Of a DNA stretch of 64,000 nt, positions 11,890-25,219 are shown one piece after another (within the stretch, counting starts at the first letter, position 1; every line of letters begins with the position of its first letter). The translations under genes were made by a program, and so were the position numbers. The DNA is from Tenrec ecaudatus (taxonomy: Eukaryota; Chordata; Mammalia; Afrosoricida; Tenrecidae). The notes beneath the pieces are model-generated. The model saw only the letters and a list, made by a program, of their open reading frames with translations, was not told the DNA's origin and did no database searches. Location of the stretch: positions 125,402,086 through 125,466,085 of the forward strand of contig NC_134537.1 of NCBI RefSeq assembly GCF_050624435.1, written 5' to 3'.

Positions 11890-14079
11890 AAACATAAACG
11901 AGACAAGTTCTTTTGCATCATGCTGATTCACAGTTCTTGGGGGAGAGAGAAGCCTCGTTCTACCAGAGGGAGGGAGGGAAACAGGATTGGGAGTAGAGAC
12001 AAAGCAAGATCTCAAGCAGCAGCCTGACTTCCCTGCAGTGCCCATCCCTGCCCAGTCCAGACATAGTGTGCATGTGTGTCAGGGGCAGGGTGGAGTGGGA
12101 CATGCACACACATGTGCATGCGTGCCGTGCTGTCCATTCTGACCGACCCACTAAGATCGACTAGGTCTGCCCCATGGGGTTACCATGGCAGTAGTCTTTA
12201 GAGGAGCCCGTTGGCACAGTGGGGTCCATGGTAAGACTACGACTCTGAGGGAACGGACTAGAGGACAATGGGTTGGCTCCCTTTGTTCATTTGTTTAATC
12301 CTCACATTGGTCTGTTCTCCATGGGTTCATGTTGGTAGGGTTCCATATATATCCACAGATTTGGCTGGTTTCCTTTCCAAAGAGATGCACATTCGCTTCT
12401 TCAGAAGGGGCTCTGTAATAGCTAAGTTAAACTTACTTCCACTCAAAGTGTCTTACTCCTCGAGACCCTGGTGACACCATGGCTAGGCGCTCCATCCATA
12501 ACGGAAGGAATGGTGGCTCACGCCCACCGGCCATTGCGCAGCAGAAAGAGGGGCAGTCGGCTTCCATACAGTTATGACCTTGGGAACCCTTCGGGATGGC
12601 GTTTCCATCCTTTTGGGTCCCTGTGAGTTGGATGGAATCACCAGCCATGGGTTTGGCTCTGTGTTTTGCTAGGTGATCTTGGCAGAGGATGTACATACTT
12701 TCAAAGCTCTATAGTTACCCTCAGCATGGGCGTGACCGTTTTTCATCTTCGAATCTCGAAACATCAACCCTGCCCATGTCCTTACTTTTAATGGCCATCA
12801 CGTAATTCATGTCGCTATATAATTGGCTTAGCCATTTGCCAGATCCCTGTGTGCCTGGGTTCTTTCCCATTGTATACCACGGGAAATTGCAGCTAATATT
12901 CATTCTGCATTATGGGCTACTTTCCTGTAGTGTATTCGCAAATGGAGAATCCCTACACCAAACCGATTTTTAGTTCCTGTGACCCATTGCCCGATTTTTC
13001 TCAAGAAAGAGAACAATACAGAAGAGCCCTCACCAGTGTGTGGGTGCCCCGATTTCCTTAAAGCCCTGCCAGCACTGTGCTTTCTTCGGTCTTCTTCTTT
13101 TTAAAAATTGTGCCAACTTCATAGATTGGGGATTGTTGAAGTGCCATATCTGTCACCGCGGGGAGTTTGAGATCCATCAGATTGGAATGGGGCCAGGTGT
13201 CCACAGGTCTGGGTAGGGAAAGAATGTCAAGGGAAAGGCTGCCTGAGAGGCAACCTCGTCAATATCTGTGGCTTCCCCTTACCACAGACTCCAGTCCCCA
13301 GATGGCTCACCCCTCAAGGGGAAGGTACACACTTGGTGCTCACTGTGTGTGGACTGCATACATTTTGTTCCTAAGGGTAGACACCAAGAATTCTTTATAA
13401 GTCTCGATTTGCAAATTCTTGAAGAGACCTTCCCATCCCACCTCATCAGAAGGCCCTGGTTAGAATGGGTAAAAACGTAGAGCAATATTTAATTTTAAAA
13501 ATTGTTTTAAACGGACTGAGTGGTCTGAAAGAGACTGGAGACTGCTATCCAAAGACAACCCTCTATGGTGAAACTGAAGACACTCCAGGGGCCACTTTTC
13601 TACCAATTAACAGGCAGATTTGACAAACAAAAACACCCCGGAAGCATGTGCTCCTAAGCACAATCAGCTACAGGAGACCAAGAAGACAGTATTTATCCAA
13701 ACAAGAAGGCACTGGGGGACAAGGAGCCCCGAGGAATGAAAGTAGGGAAGGTGCACCATATTGCAGGGATTGCGACTGTTGTCACAAAACAGTACATGCA
13801 GGGACAATTGATTGGAAAATTGGAATAATCTGTTTAGGAACTATTGATTGAAAAGTTAATATACTATATAAACTTTCACCCAACATAGAAGAATAAGAAA
13901 AATCAACTCCTTTACCAAACTGACTGGAAAACAAAAGGTAAACAAAATGATAGAGCCAAACTTTGGTGTAAGGAAGTAAATTTACTTTCCTTTTATGTTG
14001 ATCCACAAAGACCTTACAAAATACATGTATTTTGTATCATAATCCATTTTAGGACCCAGAGGCTTCTCATTACCATGCA
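11890..14079. other. No gene seen apart from an AfroSINE
   Basis: Outside the AfroSINE at 12460-12655 there is no recognisable gene. A short SINE-head-like piece is at about 12200-12240. The rest is unclassified. Confidence 0.6.
12460..12655 (+). mobile_element. AfroSINE, divergent
   Basis: 'agaccctggtgacaccatgg' at the head, 'tatgaccttgggaaccc' in the middle and 'gggtccctgtgagttggatgg' in the tail follow AfroSINE order. Confidence 0.58.
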
Positions 14080-16180
14080 TCAAAGGGAAGTTTGAGAAGA
14101 CAAAGTGAAGTATTATAATAGAATGTGCAAAAGACCTGGGGTTAGAAAACCACAAGGGAAGAACACACTCAGCATATCTCAAGCTGACAGAACTGAAGAA
14201 AAAACTCAAGACTTGAGCTATGAGAGTAAAGGATTCTATGGACAAAATATTGAATGGTGCATCAAAAGAAGATGAAAGGAGTACACAGAGTCACTGTACC
14301 AAAAAGAGCTGGTTGTCACATTACCATTTCAAGAGGTAGCTTATGATCAAGAACCAAGAGTTCTGAAGGAAGAAGTTCAAGATGCACTGAAGGGACTAGC
14401 CAAAAACAAGACTCCAAGAGTTTTCAGAATACCAAGTGAAATGTTTCAACAAGCTAATGAGACACTGGAAGTATTTGCTTGTCTGTGCCAAGAAATGTGG
14501 GAGGCAGCTAGCTGGTCAACTGGCTGAACGAGATCCATTTTTGTGTCCATTCCAAAGAAAGGTGACCCCACAGGACATGCAAATTATAGAACAGTATCAT
14601 TGATATCACATGCAAATAAAATTTTGCTAATAGTAATTCAACAATGTTGCAACAATGCCCCCACAGGGAGCTGCCAGAAATTCAATCTGGATTCAGAAGA
14701 GAACGTGGAATGGGGGTACCATTGTTAACACCAGAGCAGAGAATACCAGAAAACATGTACTTGTGTTTTATTGACTATGCATCCAATTGTATATATCATA
14801 ACAAACTATGGATCCCATTGCAAAGAATGGGAATTCTAGAACACTTCAGTCTGCTCATGAAGAACTTGTATCTGGACCAAGAATATCCCCTTGAACAGAA
14901 CAAAGGGATATCATGTGGTTCAAAATCTGGAGTTGTATCCTTTTGTCAAACTTAATCAACCTGCTGTCTGAACAAATAACCCAAGAAGCTGTTCTATATG
15001 AAGAATGCAGCATCAGGATTGGAGAATGTTTATTAACAACCTGTATGAAATTATGCAGACTATATATTATGCAAATGTATTATACAGATGACACAACCTT
15101 GCTTGCTGAAAGCCCGGAGGAATTCAAGGACTTACTGATGAAGATCAAGGATTGCAGTCTTCGGTATGAATTACAACTCAATGTAAAGAAGATTCAAATC
15201 CTCACAACTGGAACAATATAAAACATTTTGCTAAACAGTGAAAAGATTGAAGTTGTCAAGGATTTCACCTGACTTGGACCCGCAATCTATGCTCATAAAA
15301 ACAGCAGTCAAGAATCAAGCAACATTTAGCATTGGGTGAATCTTCTGCAGAAGACCTCTCTAAAGTGTTGAAGAATAAAGATGTCACTTTGAGTACTAAG
15401 GTGAACTTGACCTAAAGCAGACCACAACCTGATGTGCCAACACTTGAAGGCAACATACAGCATGAAGCAGTGAACCAACAGAGAGGTCTGCAGGGCCAGC
15501 CCCAATCCCAGCTACATGGATCCTCTTCCCAAAAGAATGCACTACAGAGGAAAGCACTGAAGATACAGCCTGGGGAGAGGGGCGGGTTTGCTCAGAGCTC
15601 ATGGGAACCAACTAAGAGGAAAGGAGAGAGAATGGATAGAATCGTGGCCCACCAAGCCCCAAGATTGATATTCCTGCTCAGAGCAGGCAATGCACAGAGA
15701 GGAACGAAGGGCCAGAGACAAAGTGTGGACGTTGTGCCCGATCTGACACCCCCACACCAGGGCGAAACATGAAAGGAGTGCAACAGAACAGCAAGGAGAG
15801 CAAAGCAAGGAAGTCCCCAAAGAATCCTCCAAAATAGATTTCAGGGGCAGGGATAGGCATCTCATCAGAATCAATAGGAAAACCTTCATAAAGGTCAACA
15901 GACAGACCTGGAACTATTTATAGGCCTTTAAAATGTCTATCTCTATAAGATAGGCAGGATTAACAATCCTGAGGTTAAGAACAGCGGGACCAATGATTCT
16001 GAGAGGACACAGGAGATGGGGAGGTGGGGGAAAGGAAGTGGGGAGCCAACAAGCCCTGGAACAAGGGAACAAGTGATCTAAAATTGATGGTGAGGAGGGT
16101 GTAGAATGCCTGGTGGGGCATGATCAAGTGCAATGTAGCCAAGAGGAATTACTGAAAGCCAAATGAAGGTTGAACACAAT

Positions 16181-16692
16181 TGAGGTAGCTAGTTTATTGT
16201 GCCAATCTGGCCGATAAACACATGTGGGGTTAATTGAAGGTGGAGAGATAAATGGCTTGGTGAGCTTTGCCTTTCAAATTCTCGGGTCTCTTGCTTTGTA
16301 ATGGTAGGACCAGGGTGAAGCTGCTTTAGCCGGTTCCCTGCTTCACCTGGCAAGGCTCACTTCCTGTAAGACATCCCCAAGGAGAAGCTGCATGGACCTA
16401 CCCTGATGCAACCCTGGGTACTGGAGCAGCCATGTGGAGACCCCCGCCAGCGCTGAGATGTTGACACATTCACTGGCTCAGCTTTTCTCCTGCAGTCGGC
16501 ATCGTTGTGTGTGTTTTGTGAGATGGAGAAGGACTTTGTGGATTGGTGTCGGACATATAGGTTAATGTTGGACTTGTGGTTTGGGGCACCACTGGGTTGG
16601 GATGTTTTCTTGATGTGCACTTAACCTTTATATAAAACTCTCTTCTACATGAGTTTCTGTGGATTTGTTTCTCTAAAGTACCCAGACTAATA
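16181..16692 (-). mobile_element. Solo LTR in RTE-N
   Basis: About 512 bp, reading on the - strand from TATTAGTCTGGGTACTTTAG to the distal end near 16181. It interrupts the RTE-N sequence between 'gttgaacacaat' and 'gatagtgggacaag'. The flanking 4-bp caat (16177-16180 and 16693-16696) is a plausible target duplication. Same family as 50655-51162, with which it aligns along its whole length. No internal retroviral region adjoins it. Confidence 0.75.
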
Positions 16693-17807
16693 CAATGATA
16701 GTGGGACAAGAGGAAAGTAAAAGGATATAGAGGAAAGAACTAGGAAGAAAGGGATGTTTATAGTGGTATAAATACAGGCACATACATATGTTAATATACT
16801 TATATAGAATGATAGGGACATAGATCTATGTACATATGTTTATGTGTTAGGTATGTAGCACATGGACATTGGGCCTCCACTCAAATCCTCCCTCAGTGCA
16901 AGAACACGTGGTTCTAATAACCTGCCATTCTCTGATGCTCACCATCCCAACATGATCACTGAAGACAAAATGGGTGCATAAGTGAATGTGCTGAAGAAAG
17001 CTGATGGTACCCAACTATTAAAAGATATAGCATCTGGGGCCTTAAAGGCTTGAAGTTAAACCAGCAGCCATCTATCAGGGAAGCAACAAAGCCCACATGA
17101 AGGAAACACACCATCCTGTGTGATCATGAGGTGTCAACAGAATCAGGTATCAGCCATCTGAAGACCCAAGACAATCAATCATACCGATGGGAATGAGTGA
17201 AGTAGGAATGGAGACCCAAAGCCCATCTGTAAACAATTGAATGTCCCTCACAGAAGGGTCACAAGGAAGGGATGAACCAGCCAGGGTGCAGTGTAGCACC
17301 GATGAAGCATACACCATTCCTCTAGTTCTTTCATGCTTCCACACACACACCCTGTCCCCACTATCATGACCCTAGTTCTGCCTTATAAGTCTTGCTAGAC
17401 TAGAGCTTGTACACTGGTACAGATAAGAGCTCTCTCAACACACAGAAACCAGGACAGATAAATCTCTCAGGAACAATAATGGGGTAGCAATACCAGGAGG
17501 GTAGAGGGAAGCTAGGGGGAGAAAGGGAGAACTGATTGCAATGATCAACATATAACACCCTCCCCCCGATCCCCAGCAAGGTGACAAACAATGGAAAGAT
17601 GGGCGAAGGGAGAGAGCAGATGGTGTAAGGTATGAAAGTAATAATTTTTAATTTATCAAGGGTTCATGAGGGTGGGAGGGTGGGAGGGTGGGAGAAGGAC
17701 GGGGCGGGGAATGAGGAGCTGATACCAAGAGCTCAAGTAGAAAGAAAATGTTTTGAAAAGGATGATGGTAACTTATGTACAAATGTGCTTGACACAATGA
17801 ATGTATG

Positions 17808-18392
17808 TGTTAGTTTGGGTAGAATAGAGACAAATCCATAGCAACTCATACGTATATAAGAGAGAGTTTTATATAAAGGGTAATTGTACAGAAAGAAAGC
17901 ATCCCTACTCAGTCCAGTCCAAGCCCATAAGTCCGCTATTAATCCATATGTCTGATACCAATCTATAAAGTCTTCTTCAGACTCACGAAACATATGCAAT
18001 GATGCCGAATGCAGGATGACCACAGGTCAGTGGGTAGAAAGTCTTTGGATCTAGTGGCATTGTAAACATCTCAGCTCTGGCAGTGGTCTCTACATGGTTT
18101 CTCCGGATTCAGAGGTCTGGTTGAATCAGGGTCGGTCCATGTGGCTTCTCCACCTCAGGGCATTATGGTAGTTCCACATGTCTTATCAGCTGTGATGTCT
18201 CTCAGGGAGTGAGCAGACAGAGAGAGGCGTCTCCTGCCTCCAAAGAGGCAATATAGGAGTTCCCAAAATTCTCAGAAGGCCATGCCCACACAGAGACCTC
18301 ATTGGCTATGACCTGATTGACAGACTAGACTCCACCCCTTCATTCTTAATCCTCTCAAGTCCCAAATTGACACAGATTATGTAACTCCCACA
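17808..18392 (+). mobile_element. Solo LTR (TG...CA) in RTE-N with 5-bp duplication
   Basis: 585 bp starting TGTTAGTTTGGGTAG and ending AACTCCCACA, the TG...CA ends of an LTR. The 5-bp target duplication is gtatg (17803-17807 and 18393-18397). It splits an RTE-N 3' end ('cacaatgaatgtatg' / 'gtatggattgttataagag'). It contains a TATA-like 'gttttatataaagg' at about 17866-17880. Five-base duplications fit ERVL-type elements; family naming is inference. Confidence 0.82.
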
Positions 18393-18459
18393 GTATGGAT
18401 TGTTATAAGAGCTGTAAGAATCTCCAATAAAATGATTTTTTAAAAAAAGGTTGGTCATA

Positions 18460-21150
18460 AAAGCCAATCTTTTAGCTTAACTAAAAAAAAAAAATTAAGT
18501 TGTCCATTCTGTGGAGAAGCAGCAAATCCACAGAACTGAAACTTCTTGTAACAATATTGTTTTGCAGAGTTTATAATTGTCTCAGTCGACCTCAAAGTCT
18601 TTAGAAGAAGCAAGTTAGGAAAGCAATAGATTATAAATTAACACATTAAAATGCAACTCCTCGATTCTATTTTCTCTCTCAGAGGCTGTAGCGACTTGCA
18701 ATTAAAATTTGTTAGGAATTTCAATACATCACATAATTAAAGACAAAAGCAACTACTATGTCTCATTTTATATCTTATACATTTCAGTGTTCTAAAATAC
18801 AAGTTTTCTCAAACAGAAACTCATGGAATCCAGGATATCAGCAAGATTTTAATTCTGTGTTGCTATTTTAGTGATTAAAAAATGGGCAGTTACAAAGAGA
18901 AAAGTTGCCCCTAATAAAATGTTAAAAAAAGAGAAAAGTTATAATGTTAATTTATATTTTAATAGAAAAGACATTCCGTTTCTTATGTCAATGTTGTCTC
19001 AAACTGTGGTTCAGGAGCTTATTCTGAGAGAACTAGAAAAAGCATTTTCCTTAAATTTTTCACGTGTAACTATCATTGCAGTCACACATGTTCTTATCAT
19101 TCCTAGGTTGCTCTCTCCAGTCCAATGACCCTTGAATATTGTGTCTCTTATTATATAATATCTTCCTGACATGAAAGTCCCTGGTTGTTAAAGGCCAGTT
19201 TCTATTTTGTTTCTCCTAAAGCACTTTCTACCACTTGTCTATTTGCCATATTATGGTGACTTTTGTATTATAAGGCTGGACACTGTACCACTGGCATTTC
19301 AAAGACCAGCAAGATCACCACGATGAACAGGTTTCCGTGGAGCTGCCAGGCTAGCAAGAAAAGCTGAGCAATCACTTTCTAGAAATCAGCCTATGAAAGC
19401 CTTAGGCATCACAACAGAGTGTTCCCATTATAGTGCTGGAAGATCCTCAAAATACCACTAGGGTCACGTGATAAGATTCCCCCAAATGACCTCAGTGCCA
19501 CCAGGCCCATTCTAGCTCACACCATCCCTATAGGACAGGGCAGAGCTGCCTTTGGGGGTTTGGGAAAATGTCAATTTTTACAAGTCTTGAAAGCCTCATC
19601 TTTCTCCTGAAAAGACTAGGACGTCAGATTTGCTAGACCATCAGGGAACTTGAAGGCAATCTTCAGTGAGATGGATTGACATAACAGCCACAAAAAGAAA
19701 AGGACCAAATATACAAACAATCACGGAGCTGGTCTCGAGAACGGGCAGTGAGGTAGTCTATTGTACACAAGGTTGTATTCTCGTGTACACCTAAATAAAT
19801 GTTGTTTTCCCACAGAAGGTCTTAAATTTGCCAAGAATCAGAAGGGTTTTTGTTTTTGTCTTCCAAGTTTTCTCTATTTCTATTAAAGTTTTGAGTGAAG
19901 TAAAATATGCTTATCTTCTCTTCCATTAATACGAATTATGAAAACTTGGAAAAGTTTTTCACTGCCACCTTTACAAAATTAAATTTAGAATTATTTCCAG
20001 GGGTCACGATGACTTCAACAGCCCAACCAAGTGCCAAAGACATGTGGGATAAGATTCAGAGAAAAATAGTTTGTGTGCAATGCCTGGCAGATAGCTGAAA
20101 CTGTGCCTTTAATAAGGAAATATTAAGGAGTAAGACAAAGAATTCTCATCTGGAATCATTCTCTACTGGCAAGGGATAAGTCATCAAATTCTGCCCATCT
20201 TCCTGGGCGATGCTCAAATACCACCTTCCCCAAGAAAACTTCCCAAGTCAACCCACGGCTCCATCTTCCATGGTTGGCTTTCTTGTAGGAGGCCATAGGC
20301 TGGTCCAGGTGTTTCTTGGTGTGTGACTAATTAGTCCCCTGTGCCTCTATTTACCTTGCAGCTGAAAGCAGTGTGAGATAACTCAGTTCTTTAAGACCTT
20401 TTAAGATTCTTTTGAACCTTGCCTGTCCTTGTGCTTATCTTAGAATAGAGTGCTGTTATTATTCAAGTGTTTAGAAAGTGTGCCTAGTTAAGTAACACCT
20501 GCATAGATAAGAGGTTCCGAATGTTTTTTAAAGCAAATTCTTTGATGATTGTTTTGTAACCATTCCCTTGTAAGAAGAGTATAAAAACCAAGCTTTGAAT
20601 ATACTTGGTACTTCAGTCCATCAGACTGTTGTCCTCCCGATTCCATGCTTTGTCCATGTCTCTTTCTTTTCCTTTCACCTGCACGCATTTCAGATGCAGC
20701 TTGATGCGGGATAGCTGGTCTAATCACCCTCACTCTCTCATACTCCGGGGCATTTTTCACTGCACCTGGCATCTGGCATTCGCCATCTTCCCTTTCACAC
20801 AGTTATTAGGTGGCTGCCGTGTCCCCTGTACAACTGTAGAATGCCTCTTGAGGAGGGGCCTCATTTAACTGCCCCAAACATTCACACATGGGCCAACCAA
20901 ATGATGCTCTTCTTCATTGCCCTTGAGCTGATACTAATTCATGTCAACTCCATCTGGTGGAGCTAATTGAGCTGTAGCCAGCTGTCTGTAAACCTGTTTC
21001 CTTTCCCTACCAACCTCTAATCAAAACTTAGCATTATTATGAATGTGGTCCGCAAACTGCTAGCTTCGTACCAATGGACCACAGGTGTTCTTGCATTACA
21101 GGTTAGCTGTTGTACTTCCTGCGGAAAATTTACACATCTTATCATCTAGA
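18460..21150. other. AT-rich, no gene seen
   Basis: Contains only the RTE leader at 19253-19455. Positions 20190-20400 have a weak L2-like look. Frames below 100 codons. Confidence 0.6.
19253..19455 (+). mobile_element. RTE 5' leader fragment
   Basis: Matches the leader seen in the RTE relics at 8930-9085 and 24000-24195 in opposite orientation: 'ccactggcatttcaaagacc', 'gaacaggtttccgtggagctg', and 'tatagtgctggaagatcctc'. Non-coding. Confidence 0.6.
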
Positions 21151-21151
21151 G

Positions 21152-21341
21152 CAGTGGTTCTCAACCTTCCTTGTGCCATGACCCTTTAATATAGTTCATG
21201 CTGTGGTGATCTCCCCAGCCATCAAATTATTTTCGTTGCTACTTCATCACTGTCATTTTGCTACTGTTATGAATCAGCTGACCCCTGTGAAGGGTCGTTC
21301 GACCCCCAAAGGGGTCACGACCCACAGGTTGAAAACCGCTG
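21152..21341 (-). mobile_element. SPIN-like non-autonomous hAT transposon, copy 2
   Basis: A 190-bp element in the opposite orientation to copy 1, starting CAGTGGTTCTCAACCTTCC and ending AGGTTGAAAACCGCTG. The internal GTCGTTCGACCCCCAAAGG block is typical of SPIN. Flanks atctagag (21144-21151) and gtctagat (21342-21349) agree at 6 of 8 positions. It lies about 25 bp from the 3' end of the RTE relic at 21365-24195. No transposase frame. Confidence 0.85.
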
Positions 21342-21364
21342 GTCTAGATACTGTGGTACTTGTA

Positions 21365-24195
21365 GACTTGTTGTTGTTAGCACCACAATTTAAAGGCATC
21401 AAGTCATTTCCAGTCTTCGTTATGCACTGTCCAACGTTCACACACACATGGAAAATGCCATAGCTGGGGTCAAGTGCACCTTAGTCCTCAACGTAACATC
21501 CTTGCTTTACCATACGCTAAGAGGTCTTGTGCAGCAGATATACTTAGTGCAACACCTCTTCTGATCGGAGTGGTGCTTCCCTGAGCAGTGATTGTGGATC
21601 CGAGCAAGACAGAAGCCTTGACAAACTCAACCTTTTCTCTATCATCGTGTTACCTATTGATCCAGTTGTGAGGATTTTGGCCCTTCTTCCCATTGAGTCA
21701 TAATCCATACCAAAGGGTGCAACCCTTGATCTTCATCAGCAAGTACCTCAAATCCTCCTCACTTTCAGCAAGTGACATCGTGTCATCTTATCGCAGGCTG
21801 TTAATGAGCCTTTCTCCTCTGCTGACACCACATTCTTGTTCATATAAGCCAGGGTTCTCTGACAAATTGCTCAGCATACAGTTTCAAGAAATATAATTAG
21901 AGGCTACAACCCTGACGCATACCTTTCCTGATTTTAAGCCATGCACTAGTCCCTTGTTCTGTTTCCACAACTGCCTTTTGATCCATGTAAAAGTTCCCCA
22001 AGAGCACTATCAAGTGTTCTGGATTTTCCATTCTTCTCATGGTCACCATAGTTAATTATGGGTCATACAGTCAAATACCCTGGCATAGTCAATACAACAC
22101 AAGTAAACATCTCTAGTATTTTATACTTTGAGCTAAGACCTATGTGACATCGGTAATGACATCTCCTTTGTTCCAGGTCCTCTTCTGAATCCAGCCTGAG
22201 CCTCTGGCAATTCCTTGTGAGTGTACTGCTGCAACTGTTGGAGGATCTTCAGCACAAGTTTTCTTGCATGTGATATTCGTGATAGGGTTCTTTAGTTTGA
22301 GCATCCTGCTGGGTTCCTTTTCCGTGGAAAGGGCACAAATATGGATCTCTTCCAGTCCGTTGGCCAAGTAGTTGTCTTCCAAACTTCCTGGCACAGATGA
22401 GGGACTGCTTCTGGTTGAAACATTTCAGTTGGTATGCCGTCAATGACTGACGCCTTGCTTTTGGCTAATGCTTTCAAGGCAGCTTAACCTATTTCTTCAG
22501 CATCATTGGTTCGTGCTCACATACTACCTCCTCAAATGGTGGAATGTTGACTAGTTCTTTTTGGTACAGTGCTTCTCTGTATTCGTTCCATACTGTTTTG
22601 ATTCATTTTGCATTAGTCAATATTTTGCCCATAGAATCTCTCAAGATTGCAACTCGAGGCTTACATTTGTTCTTTTCTTTCCATTTCAGATATGCTGAAA
22701 GTGTTCTTTCCTTTTGGCTTGCTAAATCTAGGTCTTTCCACATTTCATTATAATATTTAGATTTGTCTTCTTGAGCTTCCCTTTGACATTTTCTGCGCAG
22801 CTCTTTAATTTCTTCTATTTTCTTTATCTACTCTGTGATTAAGAGCAAGTTTCAGGGTCTTTTCTGATATCCACTTTGATCATTTTTCTTCTCTCTCTCA
22901 TTCTTTTGATCTATTTAATGACCTTTGCTTTCTTCATGAATTATGGTCTTAATATCCTCCCACAACCCATCAGGTCTTCTGTCATTAACATTCAATGGTC
23001 AATTCTGTTCTTGGGTTGTTCTCAAAATTCAGGTGGGACAGACCCAAGGGTGGGTTCGGGCCTCATGGACTGTTTTCATTTTTTTCAGCTCTATCCTGAA
23101 CTTACATAAGAGTGACTGATGGTCTGTTCCACAGTCAGCCCTCACCTGGTTTCAGCTGCTGATATTGAGCTTTTCCAACAACTCTTCCCACAGGGGTAGT
23201 CAACTTGATTTCTGTGTATTCCATTGGAGAAGTCCACGTGTGTCGTCACCTTCTAAGTTGTTGAAAAATACAAGTATTTGCTATGAACAAAATGGTCTTG
23301 TAAAATTCTATCATACTCTCCGGTTTCATTTCTTTCACCAAGCTTTCACTTTCCACCCACTGTTTTCCTCTTTGCTTCCCATGTTTGCACTCCAGTCACT
23401 AATAATTATCCATGCATCTTGATTCCACGTTTGATCAATTTTCGACTGAACTCATTGGTAGAATTACTTAATTTCTTCATCACTAGCTTTTAGTGATGCA
23501 TAAGTGTGACTAATAGTTGAATTGATTGGATTTCCTTGAAGATGGATAGATTTAGCCTCACAGATAGCATTTTACCTCCTGATTGATTCTGCAATGTCCG
23601 TTTTGACAGTGAATGGCACACACTCCTCCTGATTGTGTTACTCCAGGCATAGTAAACCATATGATTTTCTGTTTTAAAATGACCAATTCCAGTCCATTTC
23701 AGCTCACGAATACCGAGGATCCCGATCTTTATGAGTTCCATTTCATCTTTGATGACTTCCAGTCCTCTGACCCGGATTGATCCTTCACCCATTTCAAGTT
23801 CTCATCATTCAGATGTTTTTGCAGCTCTTCTCCCAACTTTGAGTCGTGCCCTTCCTTACGTGACTCATGTCACCATGATTTACTCCCCTCCAAGAAATGG
23901 ATTACTCCATCATTTACTCAGCTCCTCCTCACTCACTTTTCCAACCAGAAAGGCCATGCTCTAGAACTTCTCTCTGACAAAGTTCTGCTTCCAGTCACTA
24001 GGCCTCCCATTCAGTATCTGACAATGTGTTGAAGCCATTCATAAGGTTTCCAGTGGCCCCTCCCTCCAAAGCAGGGAGCCAAGGCCTTCACTGTCTGCTC
24101 TTATTCTGGAAGATCCATGGAAACCTGCCGGCATTTGAAATACCAGTGATATAATTTCCAACACACAAGCTACCCCAGTATGACAAACTGATAGA
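21365..24195 (-). pseudogene. RTE (BovB-like) LINE, most complete ORF2 relic
   Basis: On the - strand this runs from the RTE 5' leader ('gcttgtgtgttggaaatta' region, about 24175) through apurinic-type endonuclease and reverse-transcriptase sequence to the 3' end at about 21370. Recognisable pieces, read on -: an endonuclease block 'GI.ELKWTGIGHF.TENH..YYAW' near 23640-23720, an 'II.DWSA' remnant near 23395-23410, the linker near 22300-22950, and a decayed RT catalytic box near 21780-21800. The 3' tail has an internal deletion (about 21370-21450). Many stops and frameshifts; non-functional. RTE-clade elements mobilise by target-primed reverse transcription. Confidence 0.82.
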
Positions 24196-25219
24196 CAACT
24201 GGTGGGACTTTTTGATAGATATATAGCACTGGACACTAATGAAAGAAATATCAATTTTAGAAGAATCACTGATGAGCTGTGGGAGGACATTAAGGTCATC
24301 ATTCATGGAGAAAGTGGTGGTGATTCAAAAGACAAGAAAGACAGGACCAAGGAGATGTTTGAAGAGAAGCCGATGCTTGCGCTATACCGTAGAGTCACTA
24401 GAGCAAATGGAAGAAAGAAGTCCAAGAGCTGAGCAGAAAATGCCCAAGGGTAGCTTGAGAAGACCAAGCCACTTCACTAATTTCATGTGTCAATACAGAA
24501 GTTACACGTTACTGCCCTAAACTGTTTTGATACCCATAGTTCAATGCAATTTGTTTCTTTTGTAATCCTCCGCAGTCTAAAACACGATTCTAAAAAGGGC
24601 TCCAAAGACCTCACCCAACTATGAAAGGGGTCCAGGTCCCAGGAAAGATGAAGAAGCCCTAAACTCAACCCTCTCCTGCTTAGGAACCTGTAGTGACCTC
24701 TGACCTATGGACTTCTCCTATGCTATTCCTTCTTCCTGGCTTGCCTGTTCCCTCCCCTCTGCCAGACTGGACCCACTGCGCTTTGCATGGCCATGGACAC
24801 CACCAACTCTGGGAAGCCCTCTGCGTATCCAGCTCAGGAGACACATGGCCTCTGCATGTGTTCAGTCTCTGTCTGCCCTTTTTCCTCCCCTGACACACAT
24901 CACACTACTTTGTCATGATCTCCTTGCCTCTTTGCTTATCTGTCTTCCTGAAGGTCTGGGAGTTATTTGACCATCGAGGACCCCAGTTCTAGCTTCTCCA
25001 TCTTTAATCCCCTGTGCCTCACACAACGGACAGGTCTCTCAGTCTGGGTCTCCTGGGTGCAGGGGTGGGTAGGTGGGTGGATGGACGAGCGATTGAGTAC
25101 AGGAGGATAAAAGGATGGGGGATGCAAGAATTCAGGAGAGAATATAAATGAATTCACATTTGCAATCTCCTTCATTCCATTTCCTCCACTCTGAAACATG
25201 ACTTTCCTTCCAGCTAAGG

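Larger units (their letters stand above)
14080..18455 (+). mobile_element. Long RTE-N element with two LTR insertions
   Basis: Most complete RTE-N copy of the window. Positions 14080 to about 15415 are RTE ORF2 sequence in broken frames (endonuclease-RT linker and RT; a degenerate Y-T-D-D box is at about 15079-15090). At about 15420-15450 the match to ORF2 stops and the RTE-N tail begins with no RT or ORF2 end, then continues to 'ctccaataaaatgatttttt' at about 18425-18445. Two LTRs interrupt it, at 16181-16692 and 17808-18392. Without them the element is about 3.3 kb. It shows that the tail family is a chimera attached to 5' ORF2 sequence, not just a separate repeat. Frames are broken many times; no functional protein is expected. 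Confidence 0.8.

Noticed and set aside
16181-18392. Two nearby LTRs read as a provirus with internal genes
   Set aside because: They are in opposite orientations, have separate target duplications, and the DNA between them is RTE-N.
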